Of a stretch of 14,779 nt of DNA, positions 7,181 through 14,504 are shown one piece after another. Numbering within the stretch: position 1 is the stretch's first letter; each line of letters starts with the position of its first letter. The stretch is taken from NCBI GenBank assembly GCA_002371335.1, contig DFHP01000114.1, positions 1 through 14,779 on the forward strand. The letters run 5' to 3'. Made by a program: the position numbers and the translations under genes. Source of the DNA: Eubacterium sp. UBA3720 (GTDB lineage: Bacteria > Bacillota > Clostridia > Lachnospirales > Lachnospiraceae). A model generated the notes under the pieces. It was not told the DNA's origin and ran no database searches. It worked only from the letters and a program-made list of their open reading frames with translations.

Positions 7181-8197
7181 TCAGTTGTTGATCAGCTTAT
7201 CTGCATCGCTCCAGCTGTAGAGGCTTCTGATCTGCTCGCCGACCTTCTCTGCCGGATGCTCCTGAGCAAGTTTTCTCATAGCGCGGAAGTGAGCCTGTCC
7301 GCCTGCGCCCATCTCAAGCAGAAACTCTTTTGCAAAAGATCCGTCCTGGATATCGGAAAGGATCTTCTTCATTGCCTTCTTTGTATCCTCTGTAACGATC
7401 TTTGGTCCCGTGATATAATCGCCATACTCAGCAGTATTGGAGATGGAATATCTCATTCCCTTGAAGCCTGACTCATAGATCAGATCTACGATAAGCTTCA
7501 TCTCATGTACGCACTCGAAATATGCGTTTCTCGGATCATATCCTGCCTCTGTCAGAGTCTCGAAACCTGCCTGCATAAGCGCGCAAACGCCGCCGCAAAG
7601 AACAGCCTGCTCACCAAAGAGGTCAGTCTCTGTCTCAGTACGGAATGTAGTCTCCAGAAGTCCTGCGCGTGCTCCGCCGATTCCAAGACCGTATGCCATA
7701 GCCATCTCCTGAGCTTTTCCTGTATAGTCCTGCTCTACAGCGATAAGGCACGGTGTTCCTTTTCCTGCAAGGTACTCGGATCTTACTGTGTGGCCCGGTG
7801 CCTTTGGCGCGATCATTGTAACGTCAACGAATGCCGGCGGAACGATCTGTCCGAAGTGAATATTGAAACCATGCGCAAACATAAGCATGTTTCCTTCTTC
7901 GAGATTCGGCTCGATATCGTTCTTATAAAGTGAAGCCTGTTTCTCATCATTGATAAGGATCATGATGATATCAGCTTTCTTTGCAGCCTCTGCGGCTGTA
8001 TATACCTTAAGGCCCTGCGCTTCTGCTTTAGCCCAGGATTTACTTCCTTCATAAAGACCGATAATAACATTGCATCCGGAATCTTTAAGGTTCAGTGCAT
8101 GAGCGTGACCCTGGCTTCCATATCCGATAATAGCAATTGTCTTTCCATCCAGAAGGGAAAGGTTACAGTCTTCCTGATAATAGATTTTTGCGGACAT
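7181..8197 (-). CDS. ilvC: Ketol-acid reductoisomerase (class I)
   Basis: A 338-residue short-form enzyme that isomerises and reduces acetolactate or acetohydroxybutyrate, the second common step of valine, leucine and isoleucine synthesis. The dinucleotide motif GYGSQGHAHALNL is at residues 25-37. Catalytic and magnesium-binding segments follow: APKAPGHTVRSEY, the acidic ETETDLFGEQ, ECVHEMKL and SISNTAEYGD. The cofactor loop after the second strand reads GLYEGSKSW (47-55), with Tyr and Glu where many NADPH-dependent enzymes have Arg plus another residue. The start has a strong GGAGG. It follows ilvN by 77 bases. An AT-rich TATAAT (minus strand, 8224-8219) in that gap might give extra internal transcription, but no -35 is evident. 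Confidence 0.97.
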   Translation of the reverse strand: MSAKIYYQEDCNLSLLDGKTIAIIGYGSQGHAHALNLKDSGCNVIIGLYEGSKSWAKAEAQGLKVYTAAEAAKKADIIMILINDEKQASLYKNDIEPNLEEGNMLMFAHGFNIHFGQIVPPAFVDVTMIAPKAPGHTVRSEYLAGKGTPCLIAVEQDYTGKAQEMAMAYGLGIGGARAGLLETTFRTETETDLFGEQAVLCGGVCALMQAGFETLTEAGYDPRNAYFECVHEMKLIVDLIYESGFKGMRYSISNTAEYGDYITGPKIVTEDTKKAMKKILSDIQDGSFAKEFLLEMGAGGQAHFRAMRKLAQEHPAEKVGEQIRSLYSWSDADKLINN

Positions 8198-8274
8198 TTT
8201 TATTCCTCCATATTTTATATTATATTTGTTAAAGCGCTTAAACCGCTCTTTAGCCGTTCATTACGGTGCAGTGA

Positions 8275-8772
8275 TCAAAGATATGTTACGTCCTCAATAC
8301 CTCTTGAAAGGCCTGTCAGTCCAGTTCTCGCAAGCTCAAGGATCTCATAGCCGTCAAGCATGGTAAGGAATGCCTCCAGTTTGGAATTATCACCTGTCAG
8401 TTCGATGATCATGGAATGATGACCTGTGTCGACTACGCGGCCTCTGTAGATATTTGCAAGTGTGATCACATTCTGCCTCTCGTCCTTGTCGCATCTGATC
8501 TTGACCAGGATAAGCTCCCTGCGGACACTTTTCTTTGTCTTCAGGATCTTCAGATCTCTTACATCAACCAGCTTCTCCAGCTGTTTTCCAATCTGCTCAA
8601 GCGTAAGGTCATCGCCCGACGCGACGATCGTCATTCTGGAAAACTTAGGATCGGCGGTAACTCCTACCGTAAGGCTGTCAATATTATATCCCCGTCTGCT
8701 AAACAGACCGGAAACACGGCTCAGTGCACCTGAGGTGTTATCAACAAGCAATGAAAATACTCTCTGTTTCAT
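8275..8772 (-). CDS. ilvN: Acetolactate synthase regulatory (small) subunit
   Basis: A 165-residue subunit with an N-terminal ACT domain (about 1-75) and the C-terminal domain of the acetolactate synthase small-subunit family (about 80-160). It binds and activates the IlvB-type catalytic subunit and confers feedback inhibition by branched-chain amino acids. In the ACT loop the usual N-x-P-G-V-L reads NTSGAL, with Pro replaced by Ser. The Asn and Gly, and the Asn of GYNIDSL, are kept at the known valine-site positions, so feedback sensitivity is likely retained. It is the first gene of the unit, with a GAGGA ribosome site. No large subunit gene lies beside it, which is unusual; ilvB must be elsewhere. 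Confidence 0.94.
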   Translation of the reverse strand: MKQRVFSLLVDNTSGALSRVSGLFSRRGYNIDSLTVGVTADPKFSRMTIVASGDDLTLEQIGKQLEKLVDVRDLKILKTKKSVRRELILVKIRCDKDERQNVITLANIYRGRVVDTGHHSMIIELTGDNSKLEAFLTMLDGYEILELARTGLTGLSRGIEDVTYL

Positions 8773-8790
8773 ATTCTTCTTCCTCTGATT

Positions 8791-8817
8791 TCAATAAAAT
8801 ATAATGATCTTACTCAT
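8791..8817 (-). other. Possible leader mini-ORF with three isoleucine codons
   Basis: In the predicted ilvN leader an ATG opens MSKIIIFY, using ATC, ATT and ATA in a row, and ends 18 bases before ilvN. No ribosome site precedes it, and no terminator hairpin lies between it and ilvN, so classical attenuation is doubtful. In AT-rich DNA this may be chance. Confidence 0.2.
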
Positions 8818-8837
8818 CAGTAAATTATCAAATGTTT

Positions 8838-8851
8838 ACGGAAATTTCCGT
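8838..8851. promoter_or_regulatory. Perfect 14-bp palindrome, candidate operator of ilvN
   Basis: ACGGAAATTTCCGT is its own reverse complement. It would occupy about +4 to +17 from the predicted ilvN transcription start, a classic repressor position. It could also form a short hairpin in the leader RNA. The binding protein is unknown. Confidence 0.45.
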
Positions 8852-8860
8852 GACTTTGTT

Positions 8861-8889
8861 ATTCTACTATCTAATAGTAATTTTGTCAA
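8861..8889 (-). promoter_or_regulatory. Sigma-A-type promoter of ilvN-ilvC
   Basis: On the minus strand TTGACA (8889-8884) and TAGAAT (8866-8861) are separated by exactly 17 bases: a perfect -35 and five of six at -10. Transcription should start near 8854, giving a leader of about 82 bases before ilvN. Confidence 0.85.
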
Positions 8890-8924
8890 ATCTTGGAATA
8901 AATGTCTTTGCTTTAATACAGATT

Positions 8925-8949
8925 CACTGGAAAAATTTCAGTGTTTTTT
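8925..8949 (+). terminator. Rightward intrinsic terminator facing ppk
   Basis: CACTGGAA (8925-8932) pairs with TTTCAGTG (8936-8943), including one G-U, and is followed directly by six T. In this direction it is a good terminator. On the minus strand the wobble becomes a C-A mismatch and no U-run follows. No plus-strand gene precedes it, so it may stop antisense reading into the 3' end of ppk. Confidence 0.5.
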
Positions 8950-8972
8950 CAAAAAAATCGATATTTTAACAT

Positions 8973-11132
8973 TTACTCACCATTTTCTTCCTTCATCGGT
9001 TCCGCCGGAATAAATACGCGGGTGTTCTCGACTACCTGCTTTTCCAGCACCTGCGTCAATCTGGCTTCTTCACAGAACTGATCCTGAGCACAGATCGGTC
9101 TTTTTCCTCTTCTGTCCTGCTTTTCGTATTTTCCGTCCGCATCCATGATCCTGGCTTTTACGTTATCCGCAAGCTGAACCTTCAGGATATGCATGGCGTC
9201 CGCCTTTGTGTTTTCCTGTTTCAGCGGGAACACTATTTCCACACGGCGGTCCAGATTTCGCGGCATCCAGTCGGCGCTTCCCATGAATACTTTCTCGGCT
9301 CCGTCAGCATAGAAATAGAAGATCCTTGCGTGTTCCAGGAAATTTCCCACAATTGAACGGACGGTTATGTTTTCGCTTACTCCCGGAATACCCGTCTTCA
9401 GAGAACAAATCCCCCGCACGATCAGGTCGATCTTTACGCCTGCCGCGGAAGCTTTGTAGAGCGCCTCCATGATCATAGGCTCGCAGAGAGCATTCATCTT
9501 TGCGATGATATGTGCTTTTTTGCCTGCACGGGCATTGTTTTCTTCATCTTTGATCATCTGAAGGAAAGAATATTTCATCCAGATCGGCGCCACGATCAGA
9601 TCATTCCACTCATCCGGCTCAGAATAACCGGTTATCATGTTGAACACAGCTGACGCATCCTCGCCTATGCGTTTATCGCAGGTTAGAATACCGCAGTCCG
9701 TGTACAGTTTTGCCGTCTTATCGTTATAGTTTCCCGTGCCCAGATGAACATAACGGCGGATGCCGTCATCCTCACGGCGCACTATAAGTGTTATCTTGCT
9801 GTGCGTTTTCAGACCTACAAGGCCGTATATTACATGGCAGCCCGCTCTTTCAAGCTCACGTGCCCAGCCGATATTGTTTTCTTCGTCAAAACGTGCCTTC
9901 AGCTCTACAAGCACCGTAACCATCTTTCCGTTCATGGCTGCTCTTTCAAGAGCCGCAACGATCGGCGAATTTCCGCTGACACGGTACAGCGTCTGCTTGA
10001 TAGCCAGTACGTCCGGATCGACGGATGCGCTTGTCACAAAATCCACGACCGGATCGAAGCTGTAGTAAGGGTGATGCAGGAAAATGTCCTTTTTCCGGAT
10101 ATTTGTGAAAATATCATCCTTATTGCGAAGACATGGTACGTCAACAGGCGTATAATCTTCCACCTTCTGATCATCAAATCCCTTAAGTCCGTACATACTC
10201 ATCAGGAATGTCAGATCCACGGGACCGTTTATCATGAATACGTCTTCCTCCCGGATCTGCAGTTCTTTTTTAAGTATGGCAAGCATGTCTTTATCCATTC
10301 CGGCGTCAGCCTCCAGGCGAATGACCTCTCCCCACTGACGTTTCTTCAGAGATTTTTCAATTTCCAGAAGCAGATCGGACGCATCATCCTCATCAATGCC
10401 AAGCTCCGCATTTCTCATGATGCGGTAGGGATAGGCACAGATGACCTGAAAGCCCTGAAATATCTTGTCTATATTTCTCTTAATTACATTTTCCAGAAGC
10501 ACGATGCAGCGATTGCCGTCCTCGTCTCTCGGAATCTCCAGATAACGCGAAAGAACAGATGGTACCTGGATCGTGGCAAAATTTGCTTTTTTCTTTTTTC
10601 CGTTCTTTGATATCAGAGCTCCGATATTCAGTGATTTATTCCTGATCAGCGGAAACGGTCTGGAGGAATCCAGAGCCATCGGCGTCAGCACCGGATAAAC
10701 GACCTCATCATAATAATCATCGATAAATCTGGTCTGTTCCTGTGTTAATTTATCTTCATAATCCAGGATACGCAGCTTCACATTCTTTAGTCCCTGCAGG
10801 ATTGATCTGTTATATGTCCGGTACTGCAGTTCCACCATTTTATGTGTCTTCTCAGATATGTTCTTAAGCTGATCTTTCGGTGTCATGCCTGCAAAATCCG
10901 GTTTCGTATACTCCGAATGTACCATATCCTTCAGTGAAGCTACTCTGACCATATAAAATTCGTCAAGGTTTGACGAAGTAATGCTCATAAATTTCAGACG
11001 CTCAAAAAGCGGTATGTTCCTATCCCTTGCTTCGCTAAGAATGCGTTCATCAAAACTCAGCCAGGACATTTCACGATTTGTGTAATATTCCGGTTTAGTA
11101 TAATCCACAACCTCAACTTTTTCAGATTCCAT
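8973..11132 (-). CDS. ppk: Polyphosphate kinase
   Basis: A 719-residue PPK1 that reversibly builds inorganic polyphosphate from the gamma-phosphate of ATP. The N-terminal domain opens with NREMSWLSFDERIL (19-32) and TSSNLDEFYMVRV (52-64). The two phospholipase-D-like domains carry VGLKTHSKI, placing the phosphorylated histidine at 444, then HLGTGNYN (463-470). The second histidine is at 601 in LEHARIFYF, with FMGSADWMPRNLDRRVE after it. Key residues look intact and length is normal. The ribosome site GAGGAAGG overlaps the stop of the upstream ppx-like gene, 13 bases away, so the two are coupled. It is the last gene of the pyrB-to-ppk run. Confidence 0.97.
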   Translation of the reverse strand: MESEKVEVVDYTKPEYYTNREMSWLSFDERILSEARDRNIPLFERLKFMSITSSNLDEFYMVRVASLKDMVHSEYTKPDFAGMTPKDQLKNISEKTHKMVELQYRTYNRSILQGLKNVKLRILDYEDKLTQEQTRFIDDYYDEVVYPVLTPMALDSSRPFPLIRNKSLNIGALISKNGKKKKANFATIQVPSVLSRYLEIPRDEDGNRCIVLLENVIKRNIDKIFQGFQVICAYPYRIMRNAELGIDEDDASDLLLEIEKSLKKRQWGEVIRLEADAGMDKDMLAILKKELQIREEDVFMINGPVDLTFLMSMYGLKGFDDQKVEDYTPVDVPCLRNKDDIFTNIRKKDIFLHHPYYSFDPVVDFVTSASVDPDVLAIKQTLYRVSGNSPIVAALERAAMNGKMVTVLVELKARFDEENNIGWARELERAGCHVIYGLVGLKTHSKITLIVRREDDGIRRYVHLGTGNYNDKTAKLYTDCGILTCDKRIGEDASAVFNMITGYSEPDEWNDLIVAPIWMKYSFLQMIKDEENNARAGKKAHIIAKMNALCEPMIMEALYKASAAGVKIDLIVRGICSLKTGIPGVSENITVRSIVGNFLEHARIFYFYADGAEKVFMGSADWMPRNLDRRVEIVFPLKQENTKADAMHILKVQLADNVKARIMDADGKYEKQDRRGKRPICAQDQFCEEARLTQVLEKQVVENTRVFIPAEPMKEENGE

Positions 11133-11145
11133 TAAATACCTTCCT

Positions 11146-12687
11146 CTATAACTTTCTCTTTATACTCAGCACAGGCGTTACATTAAACACATCGCGGAAA
11201 AATTCAAGCTCTTTGCCTATCAGTCCTCTTTCCAAAATATAGTTTTCATCTACGTTCGCGGAGATGATCAGCTGATCGTCCCTCATAGAGGTCTTTACAT
11301 CGATCACCTTCTGATGATGACTTCTGTCCATAGCGTTTGCCAGACGCAGGATCGCCACGATCTGTCCCACCATAATATACTGCTTCTTGGAAATATTGCT
11401 GAACATGGCGATCTCCTGGTAAGACGGGAAATTATCCACGTTATAACGTACACAGAAAGCTATGATGTGCCTCTCCGCATGTGAAAGACCAATGATCTCG
11501 TTGCTCTTCACTATATGATATGCACATTCACCATAATTGTTCAGGCTCAGATATTTCCCAACCTCATGAAGCATGACCGTGATCCGGAGCAAAAGCTTTT
11601 CCCTGTTTCCCATACCATGGATCTTTCTCATGGCGTTGAAAAGTTTCATGGCTGTCATCTCTACATTTTCAAGGTGCTTCATCTCTGAGGAATATTGCTC
11701 CGCGATATGCTTTGCGCAGGAAACGATATCCTTTTCGAAGTTATGCGGTCCCTTCATCATCTTCATGCTTATCGCATAATCATAGGCCATACCTATCGAC
11801 AGATTTTTTCCCTGCGGTATCAGCACCTCCGGTTCCAGCATCCCCACAAATGTATGATGAATGATCATGGACGGACGCATAAGAGAGACAAACACATCAG
11901 GAACGCCTATCCTTTTTACCAGAATGTGATCAGGCGTTTTCTGCATCTCTTCGTAAAGAGCTTCAAAGTCCTTAAGCTTAACCATGTGTGTATCCGGATC
12001 GATCTTTTTTTCAAAAAGCTTATCATTTACAAAAAGACCGTTCATGATCACGTTTTTTATCTTGCGGCCTTTCAGATGGATCTTTCTGAAACTGTACATT
12101 TCATGCTGTATGTACTCTTCCACCAGTCTCTCATAGTGATCCGTATCTCTCATCAATGGCTGAAGCATATTCCGGAGCCTCAGGCTTCCCATGGGAATAT
12201 TGACTGTGGAAAGCAGCGATCCCTTGTCAAAAAGAGTAATCTGGATGCTTCCTCCGTCTACGTCCAGGATCGCCGTACTGTCCTGTATCAGCTTTTCAAA
12301 ATCAGCGCTTTTCGCCGCGTTTCCCATTACATTAAAGAAACGATGTTCTGAGTTGCTCAGTATTTCCACCTTAAGCCCTGTCCTCTGGCGGATCTTTCCC
12401 AGAATAAAAAGACTGTTGTCGGCTTCCCGAAGAGAACTTCCCGCAACCGCTCTGGTGGAATTCACCTTGTAGCTTTGCGCGATCGTTACGAAGTCTTCCA
12501 GCACTTCACACAGTTCATTGACCTTCTCCAGAGTGATCTTCCCCTTGTCATAGGTGTCAGCACCCAGTTCGAGATGCTTCCGCAATGTCTCAAGACTCCT
12601 GACGCCGTTTTTTCTGGTGATCTCAAAAATGTCCAGTGCAATGTCGAACGCACCGATATATATCGCCGCATACGTTGTGATTACCAT
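11146..12687 (-). CDS. Ppx/GppA-family protein with degenerate active site plus HD-like domain
   Basis: A 513-residue relative of exopolyphosphatase/guanosine pentaphosphate phosphatase: an actin-like ASKHA fold (about 1-300) and a C-terminal HD-like helical domain (about 310-480). The phosphate-loop motif DIGSNS reads YIGAFD (10-15). The GGGSTE motif reads DGGSIQ, so the family's catalytic glutamate is Gln, and the SGEEEA motif reads SNSEHR. In the HD-like part the usual LHDIG reads LHEVG. Polyphosphate hydrolysis is therefore doubtful; a binding or regulatory role is possible. I chose the ATG at 12687, with GGGGG five bases before it, over the in-frame ATG at 12699, which has no ribosome site. 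It lies between an AAA+ ATPase gene and ppk. Confidence 0.85.
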   Translation of the reverse strand: MVITTYAAIYIGAFDIALDIFEITRKNGVRSLETLRKHLELGADTYDKGKITLEKVNELCEVLEDFVTIAQSYKVNSTRAVAGSSLREADNSLFILGKIRQRTGLKVEILSNSEHRFFNVMGNAAKSADFEKLIQDSTAILDVDGGSIQITLFDKGSLLSTVNIPMGSLRLRNMLQPLMRDTDHYERLVEEYIQHEMYSFRKIHLKGRKIKNVIMNGLFVNDKLFEKKIDPDTHMVKLKDFEALYEEMQKTPDHILVKRIGVPDVFVSLMRPSMIIHHTFVGMLEPEVLIPQGKNLSIGMAYDYAISMKMMKGPHNFEKDIVSCAKHIAEQYSSEMKHLENVEMTAMKLFNAMRKIHGMGNREKLLLRITVMLHEVGKYLSLNNYGECAYHIVKSNEIIGLSHAERHIIAFCVRYNVDNFPSYQEIAMFSNISKKQYIMVGQIVAILRLANAMDRSHHQKVIDVKTSMRDDQLIISANVDENYILERGLIGKELEFFRDVFNVTPVLSIKRKL

Positions 12688-12717
12688 AATTTCCCCCATT
12701 TTTTTAAGTTCTCACAT

Positions 12718-14028
12718 TTATTCACTAAAGCTTCCCAGCAAATAGGTTATGAATTGCTGTGCCGTACGTCCGGATATTCCTCCGTGGCTCAGCTCCCACC
12801 TGTTTGCTTCCGAAAGAAGCTTTTCTTCCGGGATATTGATACCGTTCCTTTCTGCCAGGCCGCGGACGATCTCAAAGTATTCCTTCTGAGACGGCTTGGA
12901 GAAACTGATCGTTACGCCGAATCTATGCACCAGGGACAGTTTTTCCTCCATGGTATCCGAACGGTGCATACCGTTGCCGCTTTCCATGTCATCCCTGTCG
13001 CTCCAGTTTTCCTTGATAAGATGTCTTCTGTTTGATGTGGCGTAGATTAGCACATTTTCCGGCTTCGTCTCAACGCCTCCTTCGATCACAGCCTTGAGGA
13101 ATTTATATTCTATCTCAAATTCTTCGAAGGACAGATCGTCCATATAGATGATAAATTTATAATTCCTGTTCTTGATCTGCGCTATGATATTAGAGAGATC
13201 TTTAAACTGATGCTTATATATCTCTATCATGCGCAGTCCCTGAGGATAAAACTCATTTACAATAGCCTTGATACATGAGGATTTGCCGGTACCGGAATCT
13301 CCGAACAGGAGGCAGTTATTGGCTTTTCTTCCCTCTACAAAGGCCTGCGTATTGTCTGTAAGCTTCTTTTTCTGTATCTCATAACCGATCAGATCATCCA
13401 GCATGACATGCTCCATGTTATTTATGGCGTGGAATCCGACCTTTCCTTTTACGGACCCGCTGATACGGAATGCTTTATTTATGCCAAACATACCTACGCC
13501 ATAGTCTTTATAAAAACCTGTCAGATGATCAAAGAACTCATTTTCATCTTCAGACGCAGTCAGCGCCCGCGAAAGCTCAATGACTCTCTCGCTTACATTT
13601 TTGTTATACATAAGCTCAGGTTTTCCGATTGCTTTATAATTCAGCAGATGTGAAAAACAGTTGATTCCCAGTTCATTTTCGAGCCAGGTAAAATCATAGT
13701 GGAACAGCTGGCGGAACGCTTTGAAATCATTTTTTGCGAAATAGTTTACAGACCCGTCCTTGGCGCCTTCTTTTTCGCATGTCAGACTGAAGGGATTTTC
13801 ATCCATGATCAGCCTGAAGGTAAGATAGTTGTTCCAGAGATTCTCGTCAAAGCCATAATCTGTAGCAATGATGAGTATCCTTTTTACCTGCTGAAAACAT
13901 CTTTCGATCAGCTCGTCCGTCGTCTGTGTTTTTTCTCTTGCATTCTTGCAGATGTCGCCCATCTGCATCAGGATGGTATCCTGCGGGATCGATCCGTAGA
14001 TCAAAAGCTTTGAAAGTATGTGGTCCAT
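12718..14028 (-). CDS. DUF815-family AAA+ ATPase
   Basis: A 436-residue protein. The first about 200 residues are a helical region with no motif I recognise. The rest is an AAA+ ATPase core of the DUF815 type. Walker A is GDSGTGKSS (243-251), Walker B is FIIYMDDLSFEEF (293-305), a sensor-like YATSNRRHL follows (about 329-337), and LVHRFG holds the likely arginine finger. It has no signal peptide or membrane segment, so it is cytoplasmic. The cellular role of DUF815 proteins is not established to my knowledge. The ribosome site GGGAG is good. It is 38 bases from pyrI and 30 from the ppx-like gene, so it is likely cotranscribed with both. Confidence 0.88.
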   Translation of the reverse strand: MDHILSKLLIYGSIPQDTILMQMGDICKNAREKTQTTDELIERCFQQVKRILIIATDYGFDENLWNNYLTFRLIMDENPFSLTCEKEGAKDGSVNYFAKNDFKAFRQLFHYDFTWLENELGINCFSHLLNYKAIGKPELMYNKNVSERVIELSRALTASEDENEFFDHLTGFYKDYGVGMFGINKAFRISGSVKGKVGFHAINNMEHVMLDDLIGYEIQKKKLTDNTQAFVEGRKANNCLLFGDSGTGKSSCIKAIVNEFYPQGLRMIEIYKHQFKDLSNIIAQIKNRNYKFIIYMDDLSFEEFEIEYKFLKAVIEGGVETKPENVLIYATSNRRHLIKENWSDRDDMESGNGMHRSDTMEEKLSLVHRFGVTISFSKPSQKEYFEIVRGLAERNGINIPEEKLLSEANRWELSHGGISGRTAQQFITYLLGSFSE

Positions 14029-14066
14029 TTATTTCTCCCGGGTAATTATTTTTTCAGCAAAACAGA

Positions 14067-14504
14067 TTATTTATTTCTGTGGCCTGAATACTTCTCTTCG
14101 CAGTACAGACATCTGTACACTTCTTTTTCAGGATCGGTCAGTACAAATACCTGATCAAGCCCCTGTTCAATAGATGTTATGCATCTTGGATTCTTACATC
14201 TGATAACGTTAACTATCCTTTTCGGCGGAGACAGCTTTCTCTTTGCAACAATCTCTCCGTCGCTGATAATGTTTACCGTTATGTTGTGATCGATGAAACC
14301 GACTGTATCGATATCGATCATGTCCAGCGGACACTCGACCTTGATGATATCTTTTCGTCCCATCACATTGCTTCTGGCATTCATTATAATGGCAACGTTA
14401 CAGTCAAGCTTGTCCAGACGGAGATCATGGTAAAGTGTCATGGCCTTTCCCGCTTTTATATGGTCCAACACAAATCCTGTTTCAAGTGCGCCTACATTTA
14501 ACAT
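14067..14504 (-). CDS. pyrI: Aspartate carbamoyltransferase regulatory subunit
   Basis: A 145-residue regulatory chain that binds nucleotide effectors and links catalytic PyrB trimers. The N-terminal nucleotide-binding domain starts MLNVGALETGFVLDHI. The C-terminal zinc site has the four expected cysteines, C103 and C108 (CKNPRC) and C132 and C135 (CLYC). Its ATG overlaps the pyrB stop by one base, and the GGAGG site lies in the last pyrB codons, so the two are translationally coupled. All key features look intact. Confidence 0.97.
   Translation of the reverse strand: MLNVGALETGFVLDHIKAGKAMTLYHDLRLDKLDCNVAIIMNARSNVMGRKDIIKVECPLDMIDIDTVGFIDHNITVNIISDGEIVAKRKLSPPKRIVNVIRCKNPRCITSIEQGLDQVFVLTDPEKEVYRCLYCEEKYSGHRNK

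Noticed and set aside
8219..8224. TATAAT before ilvC as a separate promoter
   Set aside because: No matching -35 and the region is AT-rich; noted only as a possibility under ilvC.
8804..9013. Plus-strand frame in the ilvN-ppk gap
   Set aside because: It crosses the ilvN promoter, the palindrome and a rightward terminator, and runs into the 3' end of ppk; composition is non-coding-like.
9744..10610. Long plus-strand reading frame (288 codons) opposite ppk
   Set aside because: Antisense to intact ppk with no recognisable domain.
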